Below are positions 11,939-20,238 of a stretch of DNA of 64,000 nucleotides, piece by piece; positions within the stretch are counted from its first letter, which is position 1; the number at the start of each line of letters is the position of its first letter. A program made the position numbers and the translations under genes. The DNA comes from Thermogemmatispora onikobensis (GTDB taxonomy: Bacteria > Chloroflexota > Ktedonobacteria > Ktedonobacterales > Ktedonobacteraceae): NCBI RefSeq assembly GCF_001748285.1, contig NZ_BDGT01000004.1, positions 94,118 to 158,117 of the forward strand, given 5' to 3'. A model generated the notes under the pieces. That model was not told the origin of the DNA, searched no databases, and was given only the letters and a program-made list of their open reading frames with translations.

Positions 11939-13237
11939 CTAGTCCTGCCAGAGCACAATCTGCGTGTAGGTGGTGCCCGAAGATGGGATCATGAAGGTAA
12001 AGGAGAGATGGCCCTGCTGACCAGGGTTGCTCACAATGTAGGTGATGACCTCAAACGGCTGCCCCGGGGTACAGCTGCCACCAGGAGGATTGAAACGCAC
12101 AGGGAGATCACGGCTGCTGGCTTGCCAGGAGAGCTTACCAGCCTGGCCAGTGAAAGGCCACAGCGTTAGAGTGCAACGATAACCAAGGGCCTCAAGGACG
12201 CAGTCGCGTGGCGTCAGTCTATCCGGGGTGACCGTAATCATGAGAGCCGCAGAGGCCGCAGCGGCGGTCGGCGAGGCCTGGACCAGAGCCGTGGGGGAGG
12301 AAGTGGGCTGCGGGGACTGAGACGCCTTTGCAGTGGGAGCCGCCGTCGCAGTGGGAGTAGAGAGCGTTGTCCTCTCCGCCGGCGAGGAAGAGGCGGGGAC
12401 CGTGGCAATAGTACGGGCATCCTGCCCTGAGCCAGCAAGGCGAGGTGAGGAAAGAACAGTAGGCTGGAGCTGGCCTAATGAGAGCCCACAGAGGACTACC
12501 GCAGCTACCATCATCAGCACCAGGAGGAAACCTAGACTTCTCCCATAGCCAAAGCGCCGAATAGCCCCGACTGGCTTCTCAGAGGCTCCAGATCCGGCCC
12601 CTGGAACCGAGACGGCAGACGCTGGCTGCTGGTGCGACTGCGACACCGAGGGCTCGGCTACCGCACCAGCCGAGGAAGATGGGGGCGGCGACGAGGAGGT
12701 GAGCAGTCCATGCTGCCGCAACCACTCGCGCAGAACAGCAGCATTCATGTGCCCAACTTGCTCGAAGGCAGTCAGACTGGCTTCCCCCGAGCGCTGGGCC
12801 TGCGCCCGTTGACCTTGCAACACCCGTACATAGGCCTCCTCCCAGAGAAGATGCGCCTGCACATCATGCACCGCACTCTGCAAAATATAGGCAAAGGTGT
12901 CCGTGCGTTGCTGCCATGACGGCGCTTGGGGCGGCATTGCTCCCCAGGGAAGCGTATGGCCGTTCTCCCCTACCTCCGTCCCTACCATCGCCGGCGCCAT
13001 TGCCGCTACTCCTCCCTCCCCAGACTGCTCCTTGCCACTGTCGAGCAGCCCTAGCTCCTCGGCGTTCTTGCCAAAGAGCTGACAGAGCTTCTCGCGAAAG
13101 TAGGGGGTCGGGGAAAATAATCCTCGCTCCCAACGGCTCACTGTGGTGGCATCGGTACCAATCTGCTCCGCAACTTTGGCCTGGGACCAACCTCGTAGTT
13201 CGCGTGCCTGCCTAAGGCGACGATTTGGGGTCGGCAT
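11939..13237 (-). CDS. Membrane-tethered XRE-family HTH protein with extracellular domain
   Basis: The 432-residue protein starts with an XRE helix-turn-helix (about residues 5-60, LRQARELRGWSQAKVAEQIG ... TVSRWERG). A helical cytoplasmic region follows (about 95-170). Next are a Ser/Pro-rich spacer, one membrane helix (about 238-258, SLGFLLVLMMVAAVVLCGL), a long Ser/Thr/Pro linker and a C-terminal domain of about 100 residues with Cys residues near DCVLEALGYRC and GGSC. The order DNA-binding, membrane, extracellular suggests a one-component signalling protein, or a RodZ-like scaffold. The ATG at 13237 has GGAGGAG upstream; the frame upstream of it has no site. Its place between GH9 and GH74 makes a role in cellulase control plausible but unproven. 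Confidence 0.75.
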   Translation of the reverse strand: MPTPNRRLRQARELRGWSQAKVAEQIGTDATTVSRWERGLFSPTPYFREKLCQLFGKNAEELGLLDSGKEQSGEGGVAAMAPAMVGTEVGENGHTLPWGAMPPQAPSWQQRTDTFAYILQSAVHDVQAHLLWEEAYVRVLQGQRAQAQRSGEASLTAFEQVGHMNAAVLREWLRQHGLLTSSSPPPSSSAGAVAEPSVSQSHQQPASAVSVPGAGSGASEKPVGAIRRFGYGRSLGFLLVLMMVAAVVLCGLSLGQLQPTVLSSPRLAGSGQDARTIATVPASSSPAERTTLSTPTATAAPTAKASQSPQPTSSPTALVQASPTAAAASAALMITVTPDRLTPRDCVLEALGYRCTLTLWPFTGQAGKLSWQASSRDLPVRFNPPGGSCTPGQPFEVITYIVSNPGQQGHLSFTFMIPSSGTTYTQIVLWQD

Positions 13238-13454
13238 GCGTGTCTCCTCCAAAGACCTCGCAGCATTGGCTGATCTGCTGAGAGCATCCTGCTCTGCAGT
13301 CCTGTGACGGCCTTTGCTTGCTAATCGCAACCTCACAGCATCCCGTTGCTCTCGGCATTGCCTACTCTCTCGATTGTACACTCCCAACCCACCCTTGCAC
13401 CGTACAATGAGAGAGGCTTCCTAACAATGCAGATCGCAACAGTTTCATTCGTTA

Positions 13455-13480
13455 TGTAACCGATTACGGAACCGTTTACG
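13455..13480. promoter_or_regulatory. Tandem LacI-type operator upstream of GH74
   Basis: TGTAACCGATTACG (13455-13468) matches the LacI-family pattern TGnAAnCGnTTnCA at all but the last base. CGGAACCGTTTACG (13467-13480) overlaps it by two bases and is also close. The outer arms GTAACCG and CGTTTAC are 10 bases apart, exactly as at 4475-4498 before GH48. Confidence 0.55.
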
Positions 13481-13650
13481 ATTGCTATTGTAGCATTACC
13501 GTCCGCCAGTAGCAACCTCTAGCCGCGCCAATGAATCCCAATTGTATATTCATACATTTCAATCATCTTGATCCCGACCCTCTGCCGCTTCCCGAACAGG
13601 AGGCGCTCCTGCTGCCCATCTGCCTATTACCTGCTCAGCCCTTGCTCTTG

Positions 13651-13676
13651 TGGTATCGCTCCCGGGAGCGATACCA
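13651..13676. promoter_or_regulatory. Perfect 26-base palindrome upstream of GH74
   Basis: Arms TGGTATCGCTCCC and GGGAGCGATACCA meet without a spacer, about 100 bases before the GH74 start. There is no T-run on either strand, so an operator is more likely than a terminator. Its GGGAGC and GCTCCC elements recall the TGGGAGC/GCTCCCA cellobiose-repressor operator of actinobacteria, but in inverted order. Confidence 0.6.
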
Positions 13677-13774
13677 TCACGAATAGTAGCCGGAGCAGCA
13701 AGGTTCCCCATGTCTGTGTCGACTGAGCGCTCAGCCTGTTTCTTCATGACTACCGCTGCAAAGGAGTGCTTGCT

Positions 13775-16759
13775 ATGGTAGAACACGTTTCACCTCCCCG
13801 CAAGTGGTCCAGATGGCCCTGGTGGACTAGAGGGGTTGGCTGGACCCGCCAGGCCGTGCCTCTGCTGGCCCTTTGTGTCATCCTTCTGCCCACCATTATT
13901 CTGACCAGTCTCCACTCGCGCGCAGCCGGGGCCGCTCCGGCTGCCAGCCAGTCCTATACCTGGCAAAATGTGGTGACGGGCGGTGGGGGCGGCTTTGTCG
14001 TCGACGTGGTGTTTAATCCCAAACAGAAGGATCTGATCTACGCGCGCACAGACATCGGCGGAGCCTATCGCTGGAATCCTGCAACTGGTACCTGGACGCA
14101 ACTGATGGCCTGGGTGACTCCTGACAACTGGAACATGGCCGGCGTCGAGAGCATCGCCACCGATCCCGTCCAGCCCAACCGCCTCTACATTGCTGCCGGC
14201 CTGTACACCAATAGCTGGACCAACCAGAACGGGGTCATCCTGCGCTCGACCGACTACGGCAATACCTTCCAGATCACGCCAATGCCTTTTAAGATGGGGG
14301 GCAATATGCCCGGGCGCGGCATGAGCGAGCGCCTGGCGATTGATCCCAATGACGACGCCATCCTCTACTTTGGTGCCCGCAGTGGCAACGGCCTCTGGCG
14401 CAGCACCGACTACGGGGTGACCTGGAGCAAGGTGACGAACTTCCCCGACACTGGCCCCTTTGCAGAGAACCCCAACGATTCGAGCGGCTATCTCAGCGAC
14501 CCGGTGGGGGTCGTCTGGGTGACCTTCGACCCCTCGACCGGTACCTCGGGCAGCCCTACCAAGACCATCTATGTCGGTGTCGCCGATAACCGCAGCGGCG
14601 CTTACAACATCTATCGCAGCACCGACGCGGGCGCAACCTGGTCCCCGATCCCGGGCGAGCCGACCTGCAGCGTCAGTGGTACGACGGTGACCTGCACTGG
14701 CGGGGCCACCTGGAGTACGACCAGCGACGCCTCTACTGGCTATCTCCCCCACCAGGGCAAGGTCGATTCGCAGGGAACGCTCTACGTGACCTACAGCGAT
14801 TGGGAAGGCCCCTACAATGGGAGTCGCGGCGATGTCTGGAAGTTTACGCCCAGCACGGGCACCTGGACAAAGATCAGTCCCGTGCCCGGCTCCGATAGTT
14901 CCAACGACTACTTTGGCTACGGCGGTCTGGCTGTCGACTGGCAGCATCCCGGCACGATCGTGGTAGCCAGCGTCAATTCCTGGTGGCCCGACGCTCAGCT
15001 CTTCCGCACCACTAATGGCGGCGCTAGCTGGGAACCGATCTGGAGCTGGGCCAGCTATCCGAACCGCAATCTCTACTATACGATCGATGTCTCTAATGCC
15101 CCCTGGCTCGACTTCGGCAACAAAAACCCGGTGCCGCCAGTACCAGCGGTGAAGCTGGGCTGGATGATCGAGGGCATGAACATCGACCCTTTCAATCCGA
15201 ATCGTCTGATGTATGGCACCGGCGCTACACTCTACGCGACCAATAATCTGACCGCCTGGGATAACTATCAGAATGGTGGCATTGTCAATTTCAAGAGTAC
15301 TGCGCTGGGCATCGAGGAGGAGTATGTTTCTGATTTAGTGAGTCCGCCGGCCAACGCTCACCTCTATAGCACGATGGCCGACGTGAGCGGCTTCCGCCAC
15401 GATGATCTGACGAAGTCGCCCCCGGAAATGTACTACATCCCTTACGCTGGCTCATATGCCGCCATTGACTACGCCGAGCTGAACCCGAACTTTATGGTGC
15501 GTGTTGGCTATGGCAATCCAAGCGCCAGCCCGCCGGTGACGAGCACGGCTTTCAGCTACGATGGTGGCGCTACCTGGTTCGCCGGGAACAAGGATATCTC
15601 CGGCGTCTCTCAGAATGGCGGTACTGTGGCCGCCGCCGCTGACGCCAGTCGCGTGCTGTGGGCCCCAGTCAATGCCCCGGTCTCCTATTCGACCGATAAT
15701 GGCAATAGCTGGGTGGCTTCGGCCAACGTCCCCCAGAATGCCGTTGTGGCTTCGGATCGTGTCAATGCGAAGAAGTTCTACGCCTACGGCCAGGGAAAGT
15801 TTTGGTACAGCACCGATGGCGGCGCGACCTTCACGGCATCAGCGGCCACGGGCCTGCCCCAGGCCGGCGATTCGGTGGTGGTGAAGGCTGTACCGGGCCG
15901 CGAGGGCGATGTTTGGGTGGCCGGCGGCAATGCTGGGACCAGTGACTACGGCCTCTGGCATTCGACTGATGGCGGCCAAACTTTTACGAAGCTGACCAGT
16001 CTGGCCGGCGCCGATAAGATCGGGTTCGGGATGGCCGCCCCTGGCCAGAGCTACCCGGCCCTCTACATCAGTGGGATCGTCGGCAGTGTGCGCGGCATCT
16101 TCCGCTCCGACGATGGCGGCAATAGCTGGGTGCTGATTAACGATAGCCAGCATCAGTATGGGAACATCACGACGATCACAGGTGATCCGCGGATCTACGG
16201 TCGCGTCTACCTCGGCACGAATGGCTTCGGCATTGTCTACGGGGATATCGCTGGGGCCGCGACGACCCCCACTCCAACAACGGCAGTGACCGCGACTCCT
16301 ACTCCAACCGCGGCTGTTACTCCGACACCAACCAGTACACCGACTCCTACACCAACGCCGCGCCCAACAGTGACGCCCACACCTACGGCAGCGGCTACTC
16401 CAACGCCCACACCTACACCGACTTCGACTCCGACAGCCGGGCTGAAGTGCAGCGTCCATTACGCCGTGAATCAATGGCCAGGTGGCTTCACGGCCAATCT
16501 GACGGTGACCAACACCGGGTCGACGACGATTAATGGCTGGACGTTGACCTTTACTTTCCCTGGCAACCAGACAGTGACTCAGGGCTGGAACGGGGTCTTC
16601 TCGCAGCAGGGAAGCCAGGTGACGATCACCAACGCCAGCTACAATGGATCGATCGCGCCAGGCTCGTCGGTCTATCCAGGCTTCAATGGGACCTGGAGCG
16701 GCAGTAATCCATCGCCGACCGCCTTCTATCTGAACGGCACTGCCTGTACGATCGTCTAG
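13775..16759 (+). CDS. GH74 xyloglucanase with CBM2
   Basis: Secreted enzyme of 994 residues that would cleave the beta-1,4-glucan backbone of xyloglucan. A signal segment covers about 22-53. The GH74 domain (about 57-830) is a pair of seven-bladed propellers with repeated Asp-box-like blades ([57 protein letters not shown]). The N-terminal [12 protein letters not shown] carries the conserved catalytic Asp. A Pro/Thr linker leads to a CBM2 (about 890-994) that is clearly diverged from the GH48 and GH9 copies. The ATG at 13775 has AAAGGAG 8 bases upstream. A GTG three codons earlier overlaps that site and is less likely. Confidence 0.93.
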   Translation: MVEHVSPPRKWSRWPWWTRGVGWTRQAVPLLALCVILLPTIILTSLHSRAAGAAPAASQSYTWQNVVTGGGGGFVVDVVFNPKQKDLIYARTDIGGAYRWNPATGTWTQLMAWVTPDNWNMAGVESIATDPVQPNRLYIAAGLYTNSWTNQNGVILRSTDYGNTFQITPMPFKMGGNMPGRGMSERLAIDPNDDAILYFGARSGNGLWRSTDYGVTWSKVTNFPDTGPFAENPNDSSGYLSDPVGVVWVTFDPSTGTSGSPTKTIYVGVADNRSGAYNIYRSTDAGATWSPIPGEPTCSVSGTTVTCTGGATWSTTSDASTGYLPHQGKVDSQGTLYVTYSDWEGPYNGSRGDVWKFTPSTGTWTKISPVPGSDSSNDYFGYGGLAVDWQHPGTIVVASVNSWWPDAQLFRTTNGGASWEPIWSWASYPNRNLYYTIDVSNAPWLDFGNKNPVPPVPAVKLGWMIEGMNIDPFNPNRLMYGTGATLYATNNLTAWDNYQNGGIVNFKSTALGIEEEYVSDLVSPPANAHLYSTMADVSGFRHDDLTKSPPEMYYIPYAGSYAAIDYAELNPNFMVRVGYGNPSASPPVTSTAFSYDGGATWFAGNKDISGVSQNGGTVAAAADASRVLWAPVNAPVSYSTDNGNSWVASANVPQNAVVASDRVNAKKFYAYGQGKFWYSTDGGATFTASAATGLPQAGDSVVVKAVPGREGDVWVAGGNAGTSDYGLWHSTDGGQTFTKLTSLAGADKIGFGMAAPGQSYPALYISGIVGSVRGIFRSDDGGNSWVLINDSQHQYGNITTITGDPRIYGRVYLGTNGFGIVYGDIAGAATTPTPTTAVTATPTPTAAVTPTPTSTPTPTPTPRPTVTPTPTAAATPTPTPTPTSTPTAGLKCSVHYAVNQWPGGFTANLTVTNTGSTTINGWTLTFTFPGNQTVTQGWNGVFSQQGSQVTITNASYNGSIAPGSSVYPGFNGTWSGSNPSPTAFYLNGTACTIV

Positions 16760-16828
16760 CGCCTCCGCTTCTTCATTAAATGGCCGGTCCTGTTGCGGTC
16801 TCCGCCGCACGGACTCCCACCCTCCCAA

Positions 16829-16865
16829 CGGAGCAGGCTCCCGCTTGAGTCTGCTCCGTCTTTTT
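16829..16865 (+). terminator. Rho-independent terminator of GH74
   Basis: CGGAGCAG (16829-16836) pairs with CTGCTCCG (16851-16858), followed by TCTTTTT. Confidence 0.8.
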
Positions 16866-16899
16866 CGCCCCTGGCTTGTGCTCGCAGGCTGATGTGACG

Positions 16900-17964
16900 C
16901 TAAGGCTGCTGGCGACGCTCAATTACGAGCAGCCCTCCAAGCAGGTCCTCGCACCAGTAGACCGCCTCCTCCTCCAGTTGCTCCAGACACCATTTCCCCC
17001 AAAACTGGAGTTTAGCGGGTGAGAAGACTTGACGATGCCCATAGCAAGCCTGAGCTTGCTCCTCATAGGGAACGGCAATGAGGAGGCGACGACGGGTGAC
17101 CTTGAGCAGCTGGCTCAAGGCCAGTGGCAGCTCGCTCTCTTCCAGATGCTCCAGGAGGTGGATGGCCGTGACGGTATCAAACTGTCCCAGGCGCAGAAAG
17201 GCCGGCTGGCAGAGGTCCTGCTGCTCAAGGCGTAGCTGAGTGGCCAGTCCCAGCGTTTCAGCCAGGAGCGCTGATAAGCGCAGCGCCTCGGCCCGCCGAT
17301 CAACGGCGACAATGGACCCCGGCAAGCAGTGACCGCCTTTGGCGACGAGCAGTGGCCAGTAGGCACAGGCACAGCCGACATCAAGCAGGCTCTTCCCACA
17401 TAGCAGAGAGTGCAGGCGGCGATAGATGGCAGCAAAGGCAGCAATGGTCTCGCTTCCCTCGTTGTTCTCGATGCTGGTCGCGAGACTCGCGGGACTTTGA
17501 GCGATCCGCTCGCTCAGCTGAGTGAAGGTGTTCAGGGCAAAGAGGCGCCAGGCTCGTAAGGGCGCTGTTGGTTCAAAGGAGACAATGAGGGCGTTCAGGA
17601 CAGCACTAAAGTCGGCTTCGCTCTGCAGCCAGCCACTCCTCACCAACTCCTGTTGAAGATAGTCAACGAGCCGATTATCGCTCTCCTGCTCACTCAGCCA
17701 ATGGGCCAGGAGCCGCTCCTCCAGTACAGGCTCCTCTGCCGCCTTCGCCCGCCGGGCAAGCAGAAAATGGGACGTTCGCCGAATGCTCCAGCCCTGGCGT
17801 AATAGCTGGCGTACAAGTAGCTCTCGCTCATATTCGTCAGCCAGAGCAAGGACGCGCACATTCCCCGCTTTGATGGCCCGGAGACGACGCGCTCTCCCGT
17901 CTGACCGGCGCTCTCCCTCAGCTCTCTCGCTGGCCTTCTCGATGATTCCCCTCCCTCCTTGCAT
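16900..17964 (-). CDS. SAM-dependent methyltransferase-like protein
   Basis: 354 residues. The N-terminal half (about 1-165) is helical, rich in Arg, Leu and Glu, and not recognised. The C-terminal half has a class I methyltransferase fold: SLLDVGCACAYWPLLVA is the SAM-binding motif I, SIVAVDRRAEAL the acidic strand-2 motif, and FDTVTAIHLLEHLEE the motif of the UbiE/type-11 families. The substrate is unknown. The ATG at 17964 has GGGGTGAG upstream. An in-frame TTG 23 codons earlier lacks a site. It is convergent with GH74 and shares its terminator region. Confidence 0.75.
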   Translation of the reverse strand: MQGGRGIIEKASERAEGERRSDGRARRLRAIKAGNVRVLALADEYERELLVRQLLRQGWSIRRTSHFLLARRAKAAEEPVLEERLLAHWLSEQESDNRLVDYLQQELVRSGWLQSEADFSAVLNALIVSFEPTAPLRAWRLFALNTFTQLSERIAQSPASLATSIENNEGSETIAAFAAIYRRLHSLLCGKSLLDVGCACAYWPLLVAKGGHCLPGSIVAVDRRAEALRLSALLAETLGLATQLRLEQQDLCQPAFLRLGQFDTVTAIHLLEHLEESELPLALSQLLKVTRRRLLIAVPYEEQAQACYGHRQVFSPAKLQFWGKWCLEQLEEEAVYWCEDLLGGLLVIERRQQP

Positions 17965-18109
17965 GCTCAGCTCACCCCAATGCCTCCTCCGATGTTGTCG
18001 CTCAGAGGCTGTCTGCTGGGCTGCAGGCCGCAAGGCAATTGATTCTTTCTAGAGAGTAATATCAGTTTAACTACTACAGTAGATCTTTGAAGATCAAGCA
18101 GAGATGGAC

Positions 18110-18138
18110 TTGATTGACTCACGGGAGTCTGGTATACT
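18110..18138 (+). promoter_or_regulatory. Strong sigma70-type promoter with palindrome in the spacer
   Basis: TTGATT, exactly 17 bases, TATACT. The spacer contains GACTC-ACGG-GAGTC (18116-18129), an inverted repeat placed where a repressor or a MerR-type activator would bind. It points toward the antiporter gene that starts 630 bases downstream. Confidence 0.65.
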
Positions 18139-18185
18139 TATCACATACTATCACAGATCCTCAGTACTCTGCTTCCAGAGCGAAG

Positions 18186-18256
18186 CACCGGGCACTGAGA
18201 GCCTCAGCACGGGCCACTGAGGCTTGCGCTGCAGCGTACGTGTGCCAAGCCCGGGT
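18186..18256 (+). ncRNA. Candidate structured RNA in the leader of the antiporter operon
   Basis: A closing stem CCGGGC (18188-18193) with GCCCGG (18249-18254) encloses a 9-pair hairpin GAGCCTCAG/CTGAGGCTT (18199-18225) and the palindrome CGCTGCAGCG, which gives a three-way junction shape. It begins about 45 bases after the promoter at 18110-18138. I do not recognise a known riboswitch class. It might be a new regulatory element, a small RNA or chance structure in GC-rich DNA. The remaining leader (18257-18772) holds no gene I can support. Confidence 0.35.
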
Positions 18257-18772
18257 CAGGCATAGGTACTTCCTCCCACCCTTCTGAAGCTTTTGACGTG
18301 ATCAAGGGCAGAGTTCTGTCACTGCCCAGCGGGTCGCCAGGCCAAGAAGGGAGGTGAAGGAAAGCTTCTTGACCTGGCGCCGATGCACCTGTGCGGCTGG
18401 TAGACCGGTTCTGACGCCTGGCAAGCAGCCTGGGGCCCGTCTCTCTCCTTCACTGCATCAATCTGGCTGAGCACAGGCCAGAGGAGGGCCTTGCTGATCG
18501 AGGAAGCAGTCAACTGTGAGTCGAATCGTCTGACACTCTGCCGTGCTGCCACAGACTGGCATACTCTGCCTGCGTCCATCGCTGAGCAGCGTCGGCTCCT
18601 GCCCTCGGTCAGCTCAGCCGAAGAGCCGCTATTTCCCTTCAGGTTCGTACTGACTGATAGTCATGAGCAACCGATCAACCGGTAACGGTGAGCAAGCAGG
18701 TCTGGCGTCGCAGCCAGATGAGCAGAGCAAGGCTGCTAGTAGGCAAGACTAGTGGCCAGAAAGGATGAGCTT

Positions 18773-20050
18773 ATGGCGACCGCAACCTCGACGACGCAGG
18801 TACGCAATCGCTGGATCATTGTCATCGCAGCCATTGTGATGCAGCTCGCGCTCGGCTCTGTCTACGCCTGGAGCGTCTTCTCCTCCCAGTTGCAAAAACT
18901 CTATGGCTGGGATAACACGCAGGCAACGCTGCCTTTTACGATCGCCATCCTCGTTCTTGGTATTGCCGCGGCCATCGGCGGCTTCTGGATGGACCGCGTT
19001 GGGCCGCGCATTGTAGGAACAACCGCGGCTGTCTGCTACGGCTTAGGTGTCTTTTTGGCTGGTTTCACCGGCAATCAGCTCGCACTCCTCTGCCTGGCCT
19101 ACGGGGTCCTTGGGGGTCTGGGCATGGGTCTTGGCTATATTGTGCCTGTGGCGACCCTGGTCAAGTGGTTCCCCGATAAGCGTGGCATGGTGACCGGTCT
19201 GGCCGTCTTCGGCTTTGGCGGCGGAGCGGTGATTGTCTCGCAGGTAGGGCCGCTGCTGATGAGCGCCTATGGTGGAGGGGTTCAGGCCCGCGGCATTGGT
19301 CCGGCCTTCATGACCCTCGGCATCATCTACCTGATCCTGATTGGTCTCGCCTCCCAGTTCTACGCCAATCCCCCGGCGGGCTACCGTCCTGCTGGCTGGA
19401 CTCCGAGTGCTCAGGTCATCGCCCAGCGGGCCACCCGCGATCTTACTCCGGGCGAGGCGCTGACGCGCTGGCAATGGTATGCGCTCTGGGGCATTCTGGC
19501 CCTCAACGTGACCGCCGGCATCGCCATGATCTCTCAAGCCAAACAGATTGCCCTTGGCGGCGGGGCCCCTGATGCTCTGGCCACGCTCTTTGTCAGCCTC
19601 ATCTCTATCTTCAATGCCTGTGGGCGCTTTGTCTGGGCCTGGCTCTCGGATCTCATCGGGCGTCGCCAGGTTTTTATGATTATGTTCGCCCTGCAGGTGG
19701 TGCTCTTTCTGCTGATGGCGGTCTTCGTCAAGTCGTTCGCCATCATCCTGGTGCCAGCCTTGCTGGTGGCCCTCTGCTATGGCGGCGGCTTCGGCACCAT
19801 GCCAGCCTTCACGGCGGACTACTTCGGTCCGAAAAATTCCGGCTCGATCTACGGTCTGATGCTGACCGCCTGGAGCGCCGGCGGCGTGCTCGGGCCGATC
19901 CTGATCGCCCAGGTCAAGGATCGCACCGGTGGCTACGTCGTGGCCCTGGTGGCTCTGGCCATCATCATGGTTCTGAGCTTCCTGCTGCCACTCCTCACGC
20001 GCCCGCCGCGCATCGAGGTCGAGGCCACGGGTGAGGCCGCTCCAGCATAA
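18773..20050 (+). CDS. MFS transporter, oxalate/formate antiporter (OFA) family
   Basis: A 425-residue protein with 12 hydrophobic helices. The N-terminus IVIAAIVMQLALGSVYAWSVF is the OFA signature (GxxYAWSVF), and the loop after helix 2 has GFWMDRVGPR, the usual MFS motif. It would exchange organic anions such as oxalate, formate or related carboxylates across the inner membrane. The ATG at 18773 has AAAGGA seven bases upstream. A GTG seven codons earlier has none. The molybdopterin oxidoreductase follows 190 bases downstream on the same strand, which suggests linked transport and oxidation of a small carboxylate. Confidence 0.85.
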   Translation: MATATSTTQVRNRWIIVIAAIVMQLALGSVYAWSVFSSQLQKLYGWDNTQATLPFTIAILVLGIAAAIGGFWMDRVGPRIVGTTAAVCYGLGVFLAGFTGNQLALLCLAYGVLGGLGMGLGYIVPVATLVKWFPDKRGMVTGLAVFGFGGGAVIVSQVGPLLMSAYGGGVQARGIGPAFMTLGIIYLILIGLASQFYANPPAGYRPAGWTPSAQVIAQRATRDLTPGEALTRWQWYALWGILALNVTAGIAMISQAKQIALGGGAPDALATLFVSLISIFNACGRFVWAWLSDLIGRRQVFMIMFALQVVLFLLMAVFVKSFAIILVPALLVALCYGGGFGTMPAFTADYFGPKNSGSIYGLMLTAWSAGGVLGPILIAQVKDRTGGYVVALVALAIIMVLSFLLPLLTRPPRIEVEATGEAAPA

Positions 20051-20238
20051 GCGAGTTGGACCCGTCAGCCAGGGTACAGGCCAGCCTGCCGCCAAAGCCC
20101 GAAGCCAGAGCGGCTGGTCTGTGCCCCTGTCAGCGAAGGAGAGCGTTCCATCTCTCCTGCCTCTCCTTCCTTGTATAGACTTCAATCATTGGCAGTATGG
20201 GAGCGTCACGACGCTTCAAGAAGAGAAAGGGCGAGGCT

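Noticed and set aside
18186..18256. Identity of the leader structure as a TPP, c-di-GMP, fluoride or Moco riboswitch
   Set aside because: Only fragments such as CTGAGA are present. The defining core motifs of these classes could not be found, so no class is claimed.
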